Assembly: GCF_012971725.1 (NCBI RefSeq)
Contig: NZ_CP048833.1
Coordinates: 1,860,001-1,924,000, forward strand
From: Pseudomonas multiresinivorans
GTDB taxonomy: Bacteria > Pseudomonadota > Gammaproteobacteria > Pseudomonadales > Pseudomonadaceae
DNA length: 64,000 nt
Reading direction: 5' to 3'
Shown: positions 1 to 8,363 of the stretch, piece after piece
Layout of the letters: each line of letters starts with the position of its first letter
How positions within the stretch are numbered: position 1 is the stretch's first letter
The notes under the pieces: generated by a model
The model's database searches: none
What the model was told of the DNA's origin: nothing
The model's input: only the letters and a program-made list of their open reading frames with translations
Made by a program: the position numbers and the translations under genes

Positions 1-892
1 GCAGCAGGCCGGCCAGCGGCACGCCGTTCATGGCGGCCAGGCACGCGGCCAGGATGATGTCGTCTCGGTCGCCCGGTACAACCACCAGCACGCCGGGCTT
101 GAGCAGATGCACGGTGTTTGGCGCCGAGGGTGCGCAGAGGATGATCTTCTGCACGCGGCGTTGTTCGTAGTCGCCGGCGTTGAGCACGCTGGCGTCCAGC
201 AGGTCGGCCACGTCGCGGGTGCGCGGGGCGTTCATTTCGTCCTGCCAGGGAATGCAGCCGAGCAGGCGGACGTCGCCATCACGCAGCAGCGGAGAATGTT
301 CCTTCAGGCGCTCACCGAACAGCCGGGCGGCGGCCTCGGCATCGCGGGGCATGTCGTCGCTCTCGCCGCCACGCACCTTGTTCACGATCAGGCCGGCCAG
401 GTGTGGGTCGCGCGGACCGCCGAACAGCTGGGCGAGGATTTCGATGCGGTCGGACAGCTCGCTCACCGTCTCGTTGTCCGGCGCGGAGACGAGGATGACT
501 TCGGCATCGACGCTGCGCGCCAGGTGGGCGTTGATACGCGCGGCGTAGCTGGCGTGCTTCGTCGGCACCATGCCTTCGACGATCATCACGTCCTTGTCAA
601 CGGCGGCGCCGTTGTACATGCCGACGATGTCTTCGAGCAGCTCATCGAGCAGGCCGTCGCCGAGCATGCGCTCGACCTTGGACAGCGACAGCGGGGTGGG
701 CGCATTCAGGCCGTGGGTACGCGCGACCAGTTCGCTGGAGCGCTCCGGGCCGTCGTCCCCGGCGTGGGGCTGGGCGATGGGCTTGAAGAAGCCGACCTTC
801 AGGCCGGCGCGTTGCAGGGCGCGGATCAGCCCCAGGCTGGTGGACGTCAGGCCGACACCGAAACCGGTCGGTGCGAGGAAGAAGGTGTGCAT
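1..892 (-). CDS. pta: phosphate acetyltransferase, N-terminal part (cut by window edge)
   Basis: The visible 297 residues start MHTFFLAPTGFGVGLTS and form the N-terminal dethiobiotin-synthetase-like (P-loop-like) domain plus the beginning of the DRTGG region of long-form Pta; full-length family members have about 700 residues, so the catalytic PTA domain lies outside the window. Pta interconverts acetyl-CoA and acetyl phosphate in the cytoplasm. The gene lies 61 bp downstream of ackA on the same strand, the usual ackA-pta operon. The start is the ATG preceded by AAGGAG (plus-strand CTCCTT at 898-903). Identification is firm from the neighbour and the sequence; nothing can be said about the C-terminus. 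Confidence 0.92.
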   Translation of the reverse strand, partial: MHTFFLAPTGFGVGLTSTSLGLIRALQRAGLKVGFFKPIAQPHAGDDGPERSSELVARTHGLNAPTPLSLSKVERMLGDGLLDELLEDIVGMYNGAAVDKDVMIVEGMVPTKHASYAARINAHLARSVDAEVILVSAPDNETVSELSDRIEILAQLFGGPRDPHLAGLIVNKVRGGESDDMPRDAEAAARLFGERLKEHSPLLRDGDVRLLGCIPWQDEMNAPRTRDVADLLDASVLNAGDYEQRRVQKIILCAPSAPNTVHLLKPGVLVVVPGDRDDIILAACLAAMNGVPLAGLL

Positions 893-953
893 CCGGGCTC
901 CTTAAGCCGTGCGGGAGTGGTTTGTGCCCTTGTGGGGCGCAACCGGTGAATCT

Positions 954-2144
<1,191 letters not shown>

Positions 2145-2146
2145 GC

Positions 2147-2449
2147 CTACTCCTTGTTGCTGTCGGAATCCTTGGCGCACCAGCCGCAGGGGAACCAGCG
2201 GCCGATCTGCGCCTTGCGTTGCTGCGGGTCCAGCACCCAGGGCCGCGACTGCCAGGGCGGCTGGTGGCGCAGGTGCTGGGTGTGGCCGCAGGACAAGACT
2301 GCCACCCAGTGGCCGTCTTCGTCCTGATGAAAGTCAAGCAGGCGCGGCGGGGCCGCGTTGTCCCGTCCGTCCGTCTTCGGGTCGCATTCGGGGGCGTCGC
2401 CGCGTAAACTTACGCGCTCAACTTCTATATCAGATAGGTTTCGAACCAT
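2147..2449 (-). CDS. DUF3565 family small protein
   Basis: About 100 residues; the conserved core LLDFHQDEDGHWVAVLSCGHTQHLRHQPP...RPWVLD...CGWC matches DUF3565, a family of unknown function with a Cys-Gly-His motif and a C-terminal CxxC that could bind a metal. The N-terminus is uncertain: the only ATG (2447-2449) would overlap the slyD start on the other strand, and the family core begins about 25 residues later, so a non-ATG start inside 2360-2440 is possible. It is co-directional with ackA and 2 bp upstream of it. No function is assigned. Confidence 0.7.
   Translation of the reverse strand: MVRNLSDIEVERVSLRGDAPECDPKTDGRDNAAPPRLLDFHQDEDGHWVAVLSCGHTQHLRHQPPWQSRPWVLDPQQRKAQIGRWFPCGWCAKDSDSNKE
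2401..2416. promoter_or_regulatory. 16-bp palindrome upstream of slyD
   Basis: CGCGTAAACTTACGCG is a 7+7 inverted repeat with a 2-bp spacer, 31 bp before the slyD start and inside the 5' part of the opposing DUF3565 gene. It is well placed to be an operator for one or both divergent transcripts. The binding protein is unknown. Confidence 0.4.
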
Positions 2450-2933
2450 GCAGATCGCGGCCAACAAGGCGGTTTCCATCGACTATACCCTGACCAACGA
2501 CGCAGGTGAGGTCATCGACAGCTCCGCCGGCGGCGCTCCGCTGGTCTACCTGCACGGTGCCCACAACATCATCGGCGGCCTGGAAAAGGCCCTGGAAGGC
2601 AAGCAGGTCGGTGACGAGCTGGATGTGACCGTCGAGCCGGCCGATGCCTACGGCGAGTACAGCGCCGAGCTGGTCGCCACCCTGACCCGCGAAATGTTCG
2701 AAGGCGTGGACGAGCTGGAAGTCGGCATGCAGTTCCATGCCTCCGCTCCGGACGGCGGCATGCAGATCGTCACCATTCGCGACATCGAAGGCGATGACGT
2801 GATCGTCGACGGCAACCACCCGCTGGCCGGCCAGCGCCTGAACTTCAAGGTGAAAGTGGTCGACATCCGCGACGCTTCGGCCGAAGAAGTTGCCCATGGC
2901 CACGTCCACGGCGAAGGTGGTCATCACCACTGA
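2448..2933 (+). CDS. slyD: FKBP-type peptidyl-prolyl cis-trans isomerase SlyD
   Basis: 161 residues. SlyD accelerates proline isomerisation and acts as a cytosolic chaperone and metal donor. The FKBP fold wraps around an inserted chaperone (IF) domain at roughly residues 70-120: VIDSSAGGAPLVYLHGAHNIIGGLEKAL at the start, ADAYGEY at the flap, GNHPLAGQRLNFKVKV at the end. The tail is His-rich (HGHVHGEGGHHH) but much shorter than in E. coli SlyD, so any nickel-binding role is probably reduced. The ATG that yields MQIAANKAVSIDYTL was chosen because the family starts there; the longer in-frame extension is not conserved-looking. Confidence 0.95.
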   Translation: MQIAANKAVSIDYTLTNDAGEVIDSSAGGAPLVYLHGAHNIIGGLEKALEGKQVGDELDVTVEPADAYGEYSAELVATLTREMFEGVDELEVGMQFHASAPDGGMQIVTIRDIEGDDVIVDGNHPLAGQRLNFKVKVVDIRDASAEEVAHGHVHGEGGHHH

Positions 2934-2999
2934 TCGCTACTCCCCGGTCGCTCATCGGGATCGGGTGTAGCCATCATTGAGCTGCTAAGCTCAATCGGG

Positions 3000-3021
3000 A
3001 AAGGCGCCTTCGGGCGCCTTT
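3000..3021 (+). terminator. Rho-independent terminator after slyD
   Basis: AAAGGCGCC, a TTCG tetraloop, then GGCGCCTTT: a perfect 9-bp stem followed by TCTC, 66 bp after the slyD stop codon. Confidence 0.75.
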
Positions 3022-3152
3022 CTCATGCAATCGGCTTCAACTGCAAAGATTGCCAGGGCATTTTTCCCGCATCGACTGGGATTGCGCAGTACGACGGACA
3101 CATTTCCGCCCCTGCGCGGGCACTTCGTGCCTACCTCTTCAAGGAGCAAGCA

Positions 3153-3638
3153 ATGAGCGCTTTTCACGATCTGACGCTGCATGGTCTCGACGGCCAGGAT
3201 CTGCCGCTGGCCCCGCTCAAGGGCAAGGTCGTGCTGGTGGTCAACGTCGCCTCGAAGTGCGGCCTGACTCCGCAGTACGCCGGTCTGGAGAAGCTCTACC
3301 AGCAATACAAGGATCAGGGGTTCGTGGTACTGGGGCTGCCTTGCAACCAGTTCGCCGGGCAGGAGCCGGGCAGCGAATCCGAGATCCAGTCGTTCTGCTC
3401 GCTGAACTACGGGGTCAGCTTCCCCATGTCGGGCAAGCTGGATGTCAACGGCTCGGAACGCCATCCGCTGTACCGCCTGCTGGCGGGCGAGGGCGCCGAG
3501 TTCCCCGGCGACATCACCTGGAACTTCGAGAAGTTCCTGCTCGGTCCGGACGGCCGCGTGCTGGCGCGCTTCAGCCCGCGCACCGCGCCGGATGATCCGG
3601 CGCTGATCCAGGCCATCGAGAAGGCGCTGGGCGCCTGA
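3153..3638 (+). CDS. glutathione peroxidase-family (thiol) peroxidase
   Basis: 161 residues, the usual length for BtuE/Gpx-like enzymes that reduce hydroperoxides in the cytoplasm. The catalytic set is visible: Cys36 in NVASKCGLTPQY, Gln70 in LPCNQFAGQEPG, and Trp123-Asn124 in ITWNFEKFL. A second Cys (Cys64 in LPCNQF) and Cys82 are candidates for the resolving residue, so reduction by thioredoxin rather than glutathione is possible, as in most bacterial homologues. It stands between two terminators and so is probably a single-gene transcript. The start is preceded by AAGGAGCAAGCA. Confidence 0.93.
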   Translation: MSAFHDLTLHGLDGQDLPLAPLKGKVVLVVNVASKCGLTPQYAGLEKLYQQYKDQGFVVLGLPCNQFAGQEPGSESEIQSFCSLNYGVSFPMSGKLDVNGSERHPLYRLLAGEGAEFPGDITWNFEKFLLGPDGRVLARFSPRTAPDDPALIQAIEKALGA

Positions 3639-3642
3639 CCGC

Positions 3643-3692
3643 TGCCGGCGGGAGAGGGCGCTTGCGCCAATCCCGCTGGCATTTCTTCCTTT
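3643..3692 (+). terminator. terminator after the peroxidase gene
   Basis: Outer arms TGCCGGCGGGA (3643-3653) and TCCCGCTGGCA (3671-3681) pair at 10 of 11 positions, and the loop holds a second perfect stem GGCGC-TT-GCGCC (3657-3668). A pyrimidine-rich TTTCTTCCTTT run follows. Confidence 0.65.
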
Positions 3693-3750
3693 GCGTTGTT
3701 TCGCGCAGCGTGCGGCGGCTTAATCGGACGACCTGCTTCCGGAGCCCGCC

Positions 3751-4491
3751 ATGAGCCGTTTCGCCGCCGAGTCCGCCTGCTTGCCTGCCACGCCTGATGC
3801 CCTGCGCGCCTTGATCGAGCAGCGTCGTTCGGTTCGTCGTTTCCTTGACGAGCCTGTGCCCGATGCAGTGCTGCGCGATTGCCTGGAGCTGGCGGTGCTC
3901 GCTCCCAATGCCTGCAACCTGCAGCCCTGGAGCTTCCATGTGATCCGCGATGCCCAGTTGCGGCGCCAACTGGTGCCGGTCTGCCTGGGGCAGAACGCAG
4001 CGCGCACGGCGCCGGTGCTGATCGCCGTGCTGGCGCGGCCGGATACCTGGCGTGAGTCCTGCGCCGACATCCTCGAGCAATGGCCCGAACCGCAGGTGCC
4101 GGAGAAGGTCCGGCGCTTCTATGAGCGCACCGCGCCTTTCCAGTACGACCAGGGCGCACTGGGCTTGCGCGGGCTGTTCAAGCGCGTGCTGTATTCGATC
4201 GTCGGGTTGCGCCGCGCCCTGATGCGGCAGCCCAACAGCCACGCCGAAATGCGCCTGTGGGCGGTGAAATCCGCCGCGCTGGCGGCGCAGAACCTGATGC
4301 TCGCCCTGCAGAGCCACGGCTTCGCCAGTTGCCCCATGGAGGGCTTCGATGAAGTGCGGTTGCGCAAGGTGCTGCAGATTCCCCGCCGCGCGGTGCCGAT
4401 CATGTTGCTGGCAGCAGGGCGGGCTGCGGACAACGGCGTCTACAACCCGCGCCTGCGTTTCCCGCTGGAGCAGCGCGTCAGCTGGCACTGA
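3751..4491 (+). CDS. nitroreductase-family protein
   Basis: 246 residues. The nitroreductase fold is recognised from IEQRRSVRRFLDEPVPDAVLRDCLELAVLAPNACNLQPW near residues 22-60 (FMN phosphate-binding Arg-Arg-Ser-Val-Arg and the APNACNLQPW loop) and the C-terminal FASCPMEGFDE...RAVPIMLLAAGR. These are FMN-dependent NAD(P)H oxidoreductases acting on nitro, quinone or enone substrates; the substrate here cannot be read. The central region (120-165) is longer than in minimal NfsB-type enzymes. The start has GGAG 7 bp upstream. Its 3' end overlaps the convergent tautomerase gene by 14 bp. Confidence 0.85.
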   Translation: MSRFAAESACLPATPDALRALIEQRRSVRRFLDEPVPDAVLRDCLELAVLAPNACNLQPWSFHVIRDAQLRRQLVPVCLGQNAARTAPVLIAVLARPDTWRESCADILEQWPEPQVPEKVRRFYERTAPFQYDQGALGLRGLFKRVLYSIVGLRRALMRQPNSHAEMRLWAVKSAALAAQNLMLALQSHGFASCPMEGFDEVRLRKVLQIPRRAVPIMLLAAGRAADNGVYNPRLRFPLEQRVSWH

Positions 4492-4885
4492 CCGCATCGG
4501 GGCGCGTCAGCACGCCCATGCGCCCGCCGCCGAAGGACCAGTCGTCCGCCTCGCTGGTGGTGATCTGTACCATCACGTCCTCGCTGGCGATTCCCAGTCG
4601 CTCGCCCAACAGCGCGTTCAATCGCCGGTAGAACGCCTGTTTGGTCTGCGAGTCGCGCGGGCGGCCGATGGTGATGGCGATGAGCACGAAGTCGTCGCTG
4701 CGCGGGCCGCCGAGGTAATCGCGGTTGTAGACGAATTCCTCCGCTTCATGCTGGTGGATCATCACGAACTGGTCGCCTTCCGGGACGTTGAAAGCCTCGT
4801 GCATGGCGTCGTACACGGTGTCGGCCAGTTGGCGCAGGTACTGCGCTTGCTTGCCTTTGCGCAGGGAGATGCGGACGGTGGGCAT
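4478..4885 (-). CDS. tautomerase-superfamily protein
   Basis: 135 residues beginning Met-Pro, so the catalytic N-terminal Pro1 of the 4-oxalocrotonate tautomerase/MIF superfamily is available after Met removal. The length is about double that of 4-OT and matches the two-repeat (malonate semialdehyde decarboxylase/cis-CaaD-like) branch: PTVRISLRKGKQAQYLRQLADTVYDAM and a second half with FVLIAITIGRPRDSQTKQAFYRRLNALL. The reaction is unknown. It follows the CMD-like gene by 4 bp and is divergent, with it, from a LysR gene, which is the likely regulator. Confidence 0.85.
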   Translation of the reverse strand: MPTVRISLRKGKQAQYLRQLADTVYDAMHEAFNVPEGDQFVMIHQHEAEEFVYNRDYLGGPRSDDFVLIAITIGRPRDSQTKQAFYRRLNALLGERLGIASEDVMVQITTSEADDWSFGGGRMGVLTRPDAVSAS

Positions 4886-4889
4886 GGTG

Positions 4890-5195
4890 TCACTCCTCGT
4901 CGAGACGGTTGAGAGCGGAAGCGGCCGTCGGCCAGCCGCCGTAGAAGGCTAGATGGGTGATCAGCTCGACCAGCTCCTCGCGGGTCAGGCCGTTGTCGCG
5001 GGCCAGTTCGAAATGGAACGGCAGTTGTTCCTGCCGGCCTTGCACCACCAGGGCGGCGACGGTTGCCAGGCTGCGCTCACGCGGACTCAGCTGCGGGCGT
5101 TGCCAGACATCTCCGAACAGGACGTGCTCGGTGATCTGAGCCAGCTTCGGTGCCTGCTGTTGCAGGGCAGGGGAGACCTGGGGTGGACGAGACAT
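4890..5195 (-). CDS. carboxymuconolactone decarboxylase (CMD)-like protein
   Basis: 101 residues with the CMD fold signature LSPRERSLATVAALVVQGRQEQLPFHFELARDNGLTREELVELITHLAFYGGWPTAASAL. There is no Cys, so it is not an AhpD-type CxxC peroxidase partner; it belongs to the small gamma-CMD-like group of unknown reaction. It is the first gene of a two-gene minus-strand unit with the tautomerase, transcribed away from the LysR gene that starts 107 bp upstream. Confidence 0.85.
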   Translation of the reverse strand: MSRPPQVSPALQQQAPKLAQITEHVLFGDVWQRPQLSPRERSLATVAALVVQGRQEQLPFHFELARDNGLTREELVELITHLAFYGGWPTAASALNRLDEE

Positions 5196-5302
5196 GTTGC
5201 CGTTCCTCTTCTGTGGCTTGACGGAATCAGGCTAGCGCGGCAGGTTTGTTCTGAAAATCAGGAAATATTTGACTGACAGTTCGATTAATCAGGATGGTCT
5301 TC

Positions 5303-6193
5303 ATGGCTCGCATCAACTTCGATCTCGATGTGCTGCGCACCTTCGTCACCGGCATCGAGTTGGGCAGTTTTGCCCGCGCGGCGGAACGCCTGGGGCGCTC
5401 CACTTCTGCCGTCAGCGCGCAGCTGAAGAAGCTGGAAGAGCAGGCCGGCACTCCGGTGTTGCGCCGCGAAGGACGCGGCATGGCACTGACCGAGGCGGGT
5501 GAGACGCTGTTGGCCTACGCCCGCCGCCTGCTGGATTTGAACGACGAGGCGGCCGGTGCCTTGCGTGGCGGCTCGCTGGAGGGCCGGGTGCGCCTCGGCC
5601 TGCAGGAGGACTTCGGCGAAACCCTGTTGCCCGCCGTGCTGGCGCGCTTTGCCCGTGCTCATCCCAGGGTGCGCATCGAGGTGCGCACCTCTCGCAATCA
5701 GCAACTCATCGAAGGGGTGCGCAGCGGCGAGCTGGACCTGGCGCTGGCGTGGGAAACCGGTGAGCGCACGCCCTACATGGAACGCTTGGGGGCGGTGGCG
5801 CAGTGCTGGATCGGCGCACCGGATGCGCCCTTGTTTCCAGGTGCGCAAGCGCTGCCACTGGTCATGCTGGAGGCGCCCTGCCTGCTGCGCAGCGCGGCAA
5901 CGGCGGCCCTGGACAGGGCCGGCGTGCCCTGGCGCGTGGCCTTCACCAGTGCCGGGTTGTCGGGCATCTGGGCCGCCGTCGGTGCGGGGTTGGGAATTGG
6001 CCTGCGCACTCCCATCGGCTTGCCGGCCGGCGTCGAGCGGCTGGATGCCGGGCGCGCGGGGCTGCCGGCCATGGAGCCGCTGGGCCTGTGCCTGCATTGC
6101 AGCGAAGCCGAACCTGATGCCGTGGTGGAGCGCCTGCGTGAATTGCTGAAGGAAGGCGTGGCGGAGTTGCTGGAAAGCCCGTCGGTTCGCTGA
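5303..6193 (+). CDS. LysR-family transcriptional regulator
   Basis: 296 residues. The N-terminal winged helix is clear: INFDLDVLRTFVTGIELGSFARAAERLGRSTSAVSAQLKKLEEQAGTPVLRREGRGMALTEAG (residues 3-65), followed by a substrate-binding domain. The ATG giving MARINFDLDVL is chosen because AGGA lies 8 bp upstream; an ATG three codons earlier has no ribosome site. Divergent arrangement with the CMD/tautomerase pair implies autoregulation and control of that pair from the shared 107-bp gap, which contains the palindrome GATTAATC at 5283-5290. Confidence 0.92.
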   Translation: MARINFDLDVLRTFVTGIELGSFARAAERLGRSTSAVSAQLKKLEEQAGTPVLRREGRGMALTEAGETLLAYARRLLDLNDEAAGALRGGSLEGRVRLGLQEDFGETLLPAVLARFARAHPRVRIEVRTSRNQQLIEGVRSGELDLALAWETGERTPYMERLGAVAQCWIGAPDAPLFPGAQALPLVMLEAPCLLRSAATAALDRAGVPWRVAFTSAGLSGIWAAVGAGLGIGLRTPIGLPAGVERLDAGRAGLPAMEPLGLCLHCSEAEPDAVVERLRELLKEGVAELLESPSVR

Positions 6194-6239
6194 TCCGCTT
6201 CTGAAGGAAAATCACTGCGATCAATGGTGCTGGCAAAAG

Positions 6240-6253
6240 CGAGACGACCGGTC
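6240..6253. promoter_or_regulatory. NemR-type operator copy 1
   Basis: CGAGACGACCGGTC with a GACCGGTC palindrome (6246-6253), 14 bp before the TetR start codon. The identical 14 bases occur at 6901-6914 before the next gene. The duplicated site beside a TetR gene and its downstream oxidoreductase indicates autorepression and co-repression. Confidence 0.65.
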
Positions 6254-6267
6254 ATATTCTTTCCGCC

Positions 6268-6858
6268 ATGAACAGCATCCGACTCGACAAGCGTGACCTG
6301 ATCCTCGCCAAGGGCTCCCTGGCGATGACCCGCAGCGGCTACCACGGCACCGGTGTGCAGGACATCGTCCAGGCCGCCGGGATTCCCAAGGGCTCCTTCT
6401 ATCACTACTTCGACAGCAAGGAAGACTTCGCCCTGCAGGCGCTGGAGCACCTGTACGCGCCGCGCCTGGCGCGCTACGCCGAGGCGCTGGGTAATCCGGC
6501 ATTGGGGCCGCGCGCACGCATCCTCACCTATTACCGCGAGCTGCTGGCGCACTTCGCCCGCCAGGAGAAGCTGCAGTACCACTGCTTCATCGGCAGCCTG
6601 AGCTTCGAGATGGCTGAGCTGTCGCCGCCGATCGCCGAGCGCGTTGACGTCATCCTTCAGCAGTCCATCGATACGCTGCGCGACTGCCTGGCTGACGCCC
6701 AGCGCGCCGGGGAATTGCCCGCCTCGGAGAACGTCGAGCAACTGGCCGAGTTCATCGGCAATGCCTGGCAGGGCGTGCTGGCGCGCATGAAAGTCAGCGC
6801 TTCGCTCAAGCCGGTGGAACGCTTTATCGAGCGCCTGGAGCACTTGCTACAGGCCTAA
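6268..6858 (+). CDS. TetR-family repressor, NemR-like
   Basis: 196 residues. The TetR helix-turn-helix is seen in DLILAKGSLAMTRSGYHGTGVQDIVQAAGIPKGSFYHYFDSKEDFALQAL (residues 9-58). The placement directly upstream of an Old Yellow Enzyme, with a shared 14-bp operator before both genes, is the nemR-nemA arrangement, in which the repressor senses electrophiles through Cys. Here Cys residues lie in the ligand domain (YHCFIGS near 109, DCLADAQ near 140), consistent with thiol sensing but not proof. The binding-site core GACCGGTC resembles the GACC/GGTC arms of the E. coli NemR site. Confidence 0.85.
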   Translation: MNSIRLDKRDLILAKGSLAMTRSGYHGTGVQDIVQAAGIPKGSFYHYFDSKEDFALQALEHLYAPRLARYAEALGNPALGPRARILTYYRELLAHFARQEKLQYHCFIGSLSFEMAELSPPIAERVDVILQQSIDTLRDCLADAQRAGELPASENVEQLAEFIGNAWQGVLARMKVSASLKPVERFIERLEHLLQA

Positions 6859-6900
6859 TCTGCCTGAGTCATCACTCATTTTTCCAGCCCCACTCAAAAA

Positions 6901-6914
6901 CGAGACGACCGGTC
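6901..6914. promoter_or_regulatory. NemR-type operator copy 2
   Basis: Second exact copy of CGAGACGACCGGTC. Here the palindrome extends further: AGACGACC/GGTCGCCT is symmetric at 7 of 8 positions. It lies 23 bp before the oxidoreductase start, where a bound repressor would block transcription or early elongation. Confidence 0.65.
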
Positions 6915-6937
6915 GCCTGGCCGTCATGGAGACTTCA

Positions 6938-8050
6938 ATGACTGCATCCGTAGATACCCTGTTCTCGCCCTTCCGCCTGGGCGATCTGGAACTGCCCACG
7001 CGCATCGTGATGGCGCCGATGACCCGCAACTTCACTCCGGGCGGCGTACCCCACGCCCAGGTCGTCGAGTATTACCGTCGCCGCGCCGCTGCCGGCGTCG
7101 GCCTGATCGTTACCGAAGGCACCACGGTCAACCACAAGGCTGCCAACGGCTACCCGAACGTGCCGCGCTTCCATGGTGAAGACGCCCTGGCCGGCTGGAA
7201 GCAGGTGGTCGACGCCGTGCACGCCGAAGGCGGCAAGATCGTCCCGCAACTGTGGCACGTCGGCGCCGTGCGCCGCCTGGGCACCGAGCCGGACGCCAGC
7301 GTTCCGGGCTATGGCCCCAGCGGCAAGGAAAAGGACGGCACCGTGCTGGTCCATGAGATGACCAAGGAAGACATCCAGGACGTCATCGCCGCCTTTGCCC
7401 AGGCCGCCGTCGACGCCAAGTCCATCGGCATGGACGGTGTGGAAATCCACGGCGCCCACGGCTACCTGATCGACCAGTTCTTCTGGGACGGCAGCAACAA
7501 GCGCACCGACGAATACGGCGGCAGCCTGGCCAACCGTTCGCGCTTCGCCATCGAGCTGATCCAGGCCGTGCGCGCGGCCGTCGGCCCCGACTACCCGATC
7601 ATCTTCCGCTTCTCCCAGTGGAAGCAGCAGGACTACAGCGCCCGCCTGGTGCAGACTCCCGAGGAGCTGGAAGCCTTCCTCAAACCGCTGTCGGATGCCG
7701 GCGTGGACATCTTCCACTGCTCCACCCGCCGCTTCTGGATTCCGGAATTCGAAGGCTCCGACCTCAACCTCGCCGGCTGGACCCGCCAGCTCACCGGCAA
7801 GCCGACCATCACCGTCGGCAACGTCGGCCTGGACGGCAGCGAGTTCCTGGCGTTCTTCGGCAACACCGAGGAAGTTGCCCAGCCGTCGGGCATCGACGGC
7901 TTGCTGGAGCGTCTGAACAAGGAAGAGTTCGACCTGGTCGCCGTCGGTCGTGCTCTGCTGGTCGACCCGGACTGGGCGCTGAAGGTCCGCGACGGTCGCC
8001 TTGCCGATATCAAGCCGTTCAGCCGTGACGCGCTGATGTCGCTGGCCTGA
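6938..8050 (+). CDS. Old Yellow Enzyme-family NADH:flavin oxidoreductase
   Basis: 370 residues from the second of two in-frame ATGs (GGAG lies 7 bp before it). The FMN-binding TIM barrel of the OYE family is intact: PTRIVMAPMTRNFTPGG near 25, VPQLWHVGAVRR near 107, IHGAHGYLIDQFFWDGSNKRTDEYGGSLANRSRFAIELI in the middle, and LVAVGRALLVDPDW at the end. These enzymes reduce the C=C of enones, N-ethylmaleimide, nitrate esters and quinones in the cytoplasm. It differs from NemA-type proteins in HVGAVRR replacing the usual HxGR(I/V)S pattern. It is controlled, by inference, by the TetR gene upstream. Confidence 0.9.
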   Translation: MTASVDTLFSPFRLGDLELPTRIVMAPMTRNFTPGGVPHAQVVEYYRRRAAAGVGLIVTEGTTVNHKAANGYPNVPRFHGEDALAGWKQVVDAVHAEGGKIVPQLWHVGAVRRLGTEPDASVPGYGPSGKEKDGTVLVHEMTKEDIQDVIAAFAQAAVDAKSIGMDGVEIHGAHGYLIDQFFWDGSNKRTDEYGGSLANRSRFAIELIQAVRAAVGPDYPIIFRFSQWKQQDYSARLVQTPEELEAFLKPLSDAGVDIFHCSTRRFWIPEFEGSDLNLAGWTRQLTGKPTITVGNVGLDGSEFLAFFGNTEEVAQPSGIDGLLERLNKEEFDLVAVGRALLVDPDWALKVRDGRLADIKPFSRDALMSLA

Positions 8051-8070
8051 TTCGCTCGCGCCTGCCCCCC

Positions 8071-8108
8071 AAAAGCCCCTGGCACCCACGGTGCCAGGGG
8101 CTTTTTTT
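8071..8108 (+). terminator. strong terminator after the OYE gene
   Basis: AAAAGCCCCTGGCAC (8071-8085), loop CCACG, then the perfect complement (8091-8105) running into a T tract to 8108. A 15-bp stem, 21 bp after the stop codon. Confidence 0.9.
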
Positions 8109-8114
8109 GCTCTT

Positions 8115-8182
8115 CGTAGGAGCGAGCTTGCTCGCGAATCGAGTCCACAGCAGTGCCAGTTCGCGAGCAAGCTCGCTCCTAC
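8115..8182. repeat. REP doublet (inverted pair), copy 1 of 3
   Basis: Two REP units in opposite orientation: 8116-8138 and 8160-8182, each containing the palindromic core GAGCGAGCTTGCTCGC. Identical units recur at 26862-26929 and 34116-34194. The inverted-pair arrangement is that of REPIN/BIME elements dispersed by RAYT transposases; no RAYT gene is in the window. Confidence 0.85.
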
Positions 8183-8363
8183 AAGTGATGCCTCGTTTAT
8201 GGCTGGTTATTGATTGCCTGAATGGTCTGAAAACACCGTCCCAGGCGTTTACAAATCTTTTCCGAGACCCACCTTTCCGCATGCTGACTTCCCAGTCCGA
8301 AACGGGCAGAGTATGAACGCGTTCACACAACAATAGGCCGGGAGACGGCCATAGGAGTAAGTC

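Noticed and set aside
8107..8316. Plus-strand ORF running through a REP doublet
   Set aside because: Its codons are the repeat itself; no ribosome site and no conservation expected.
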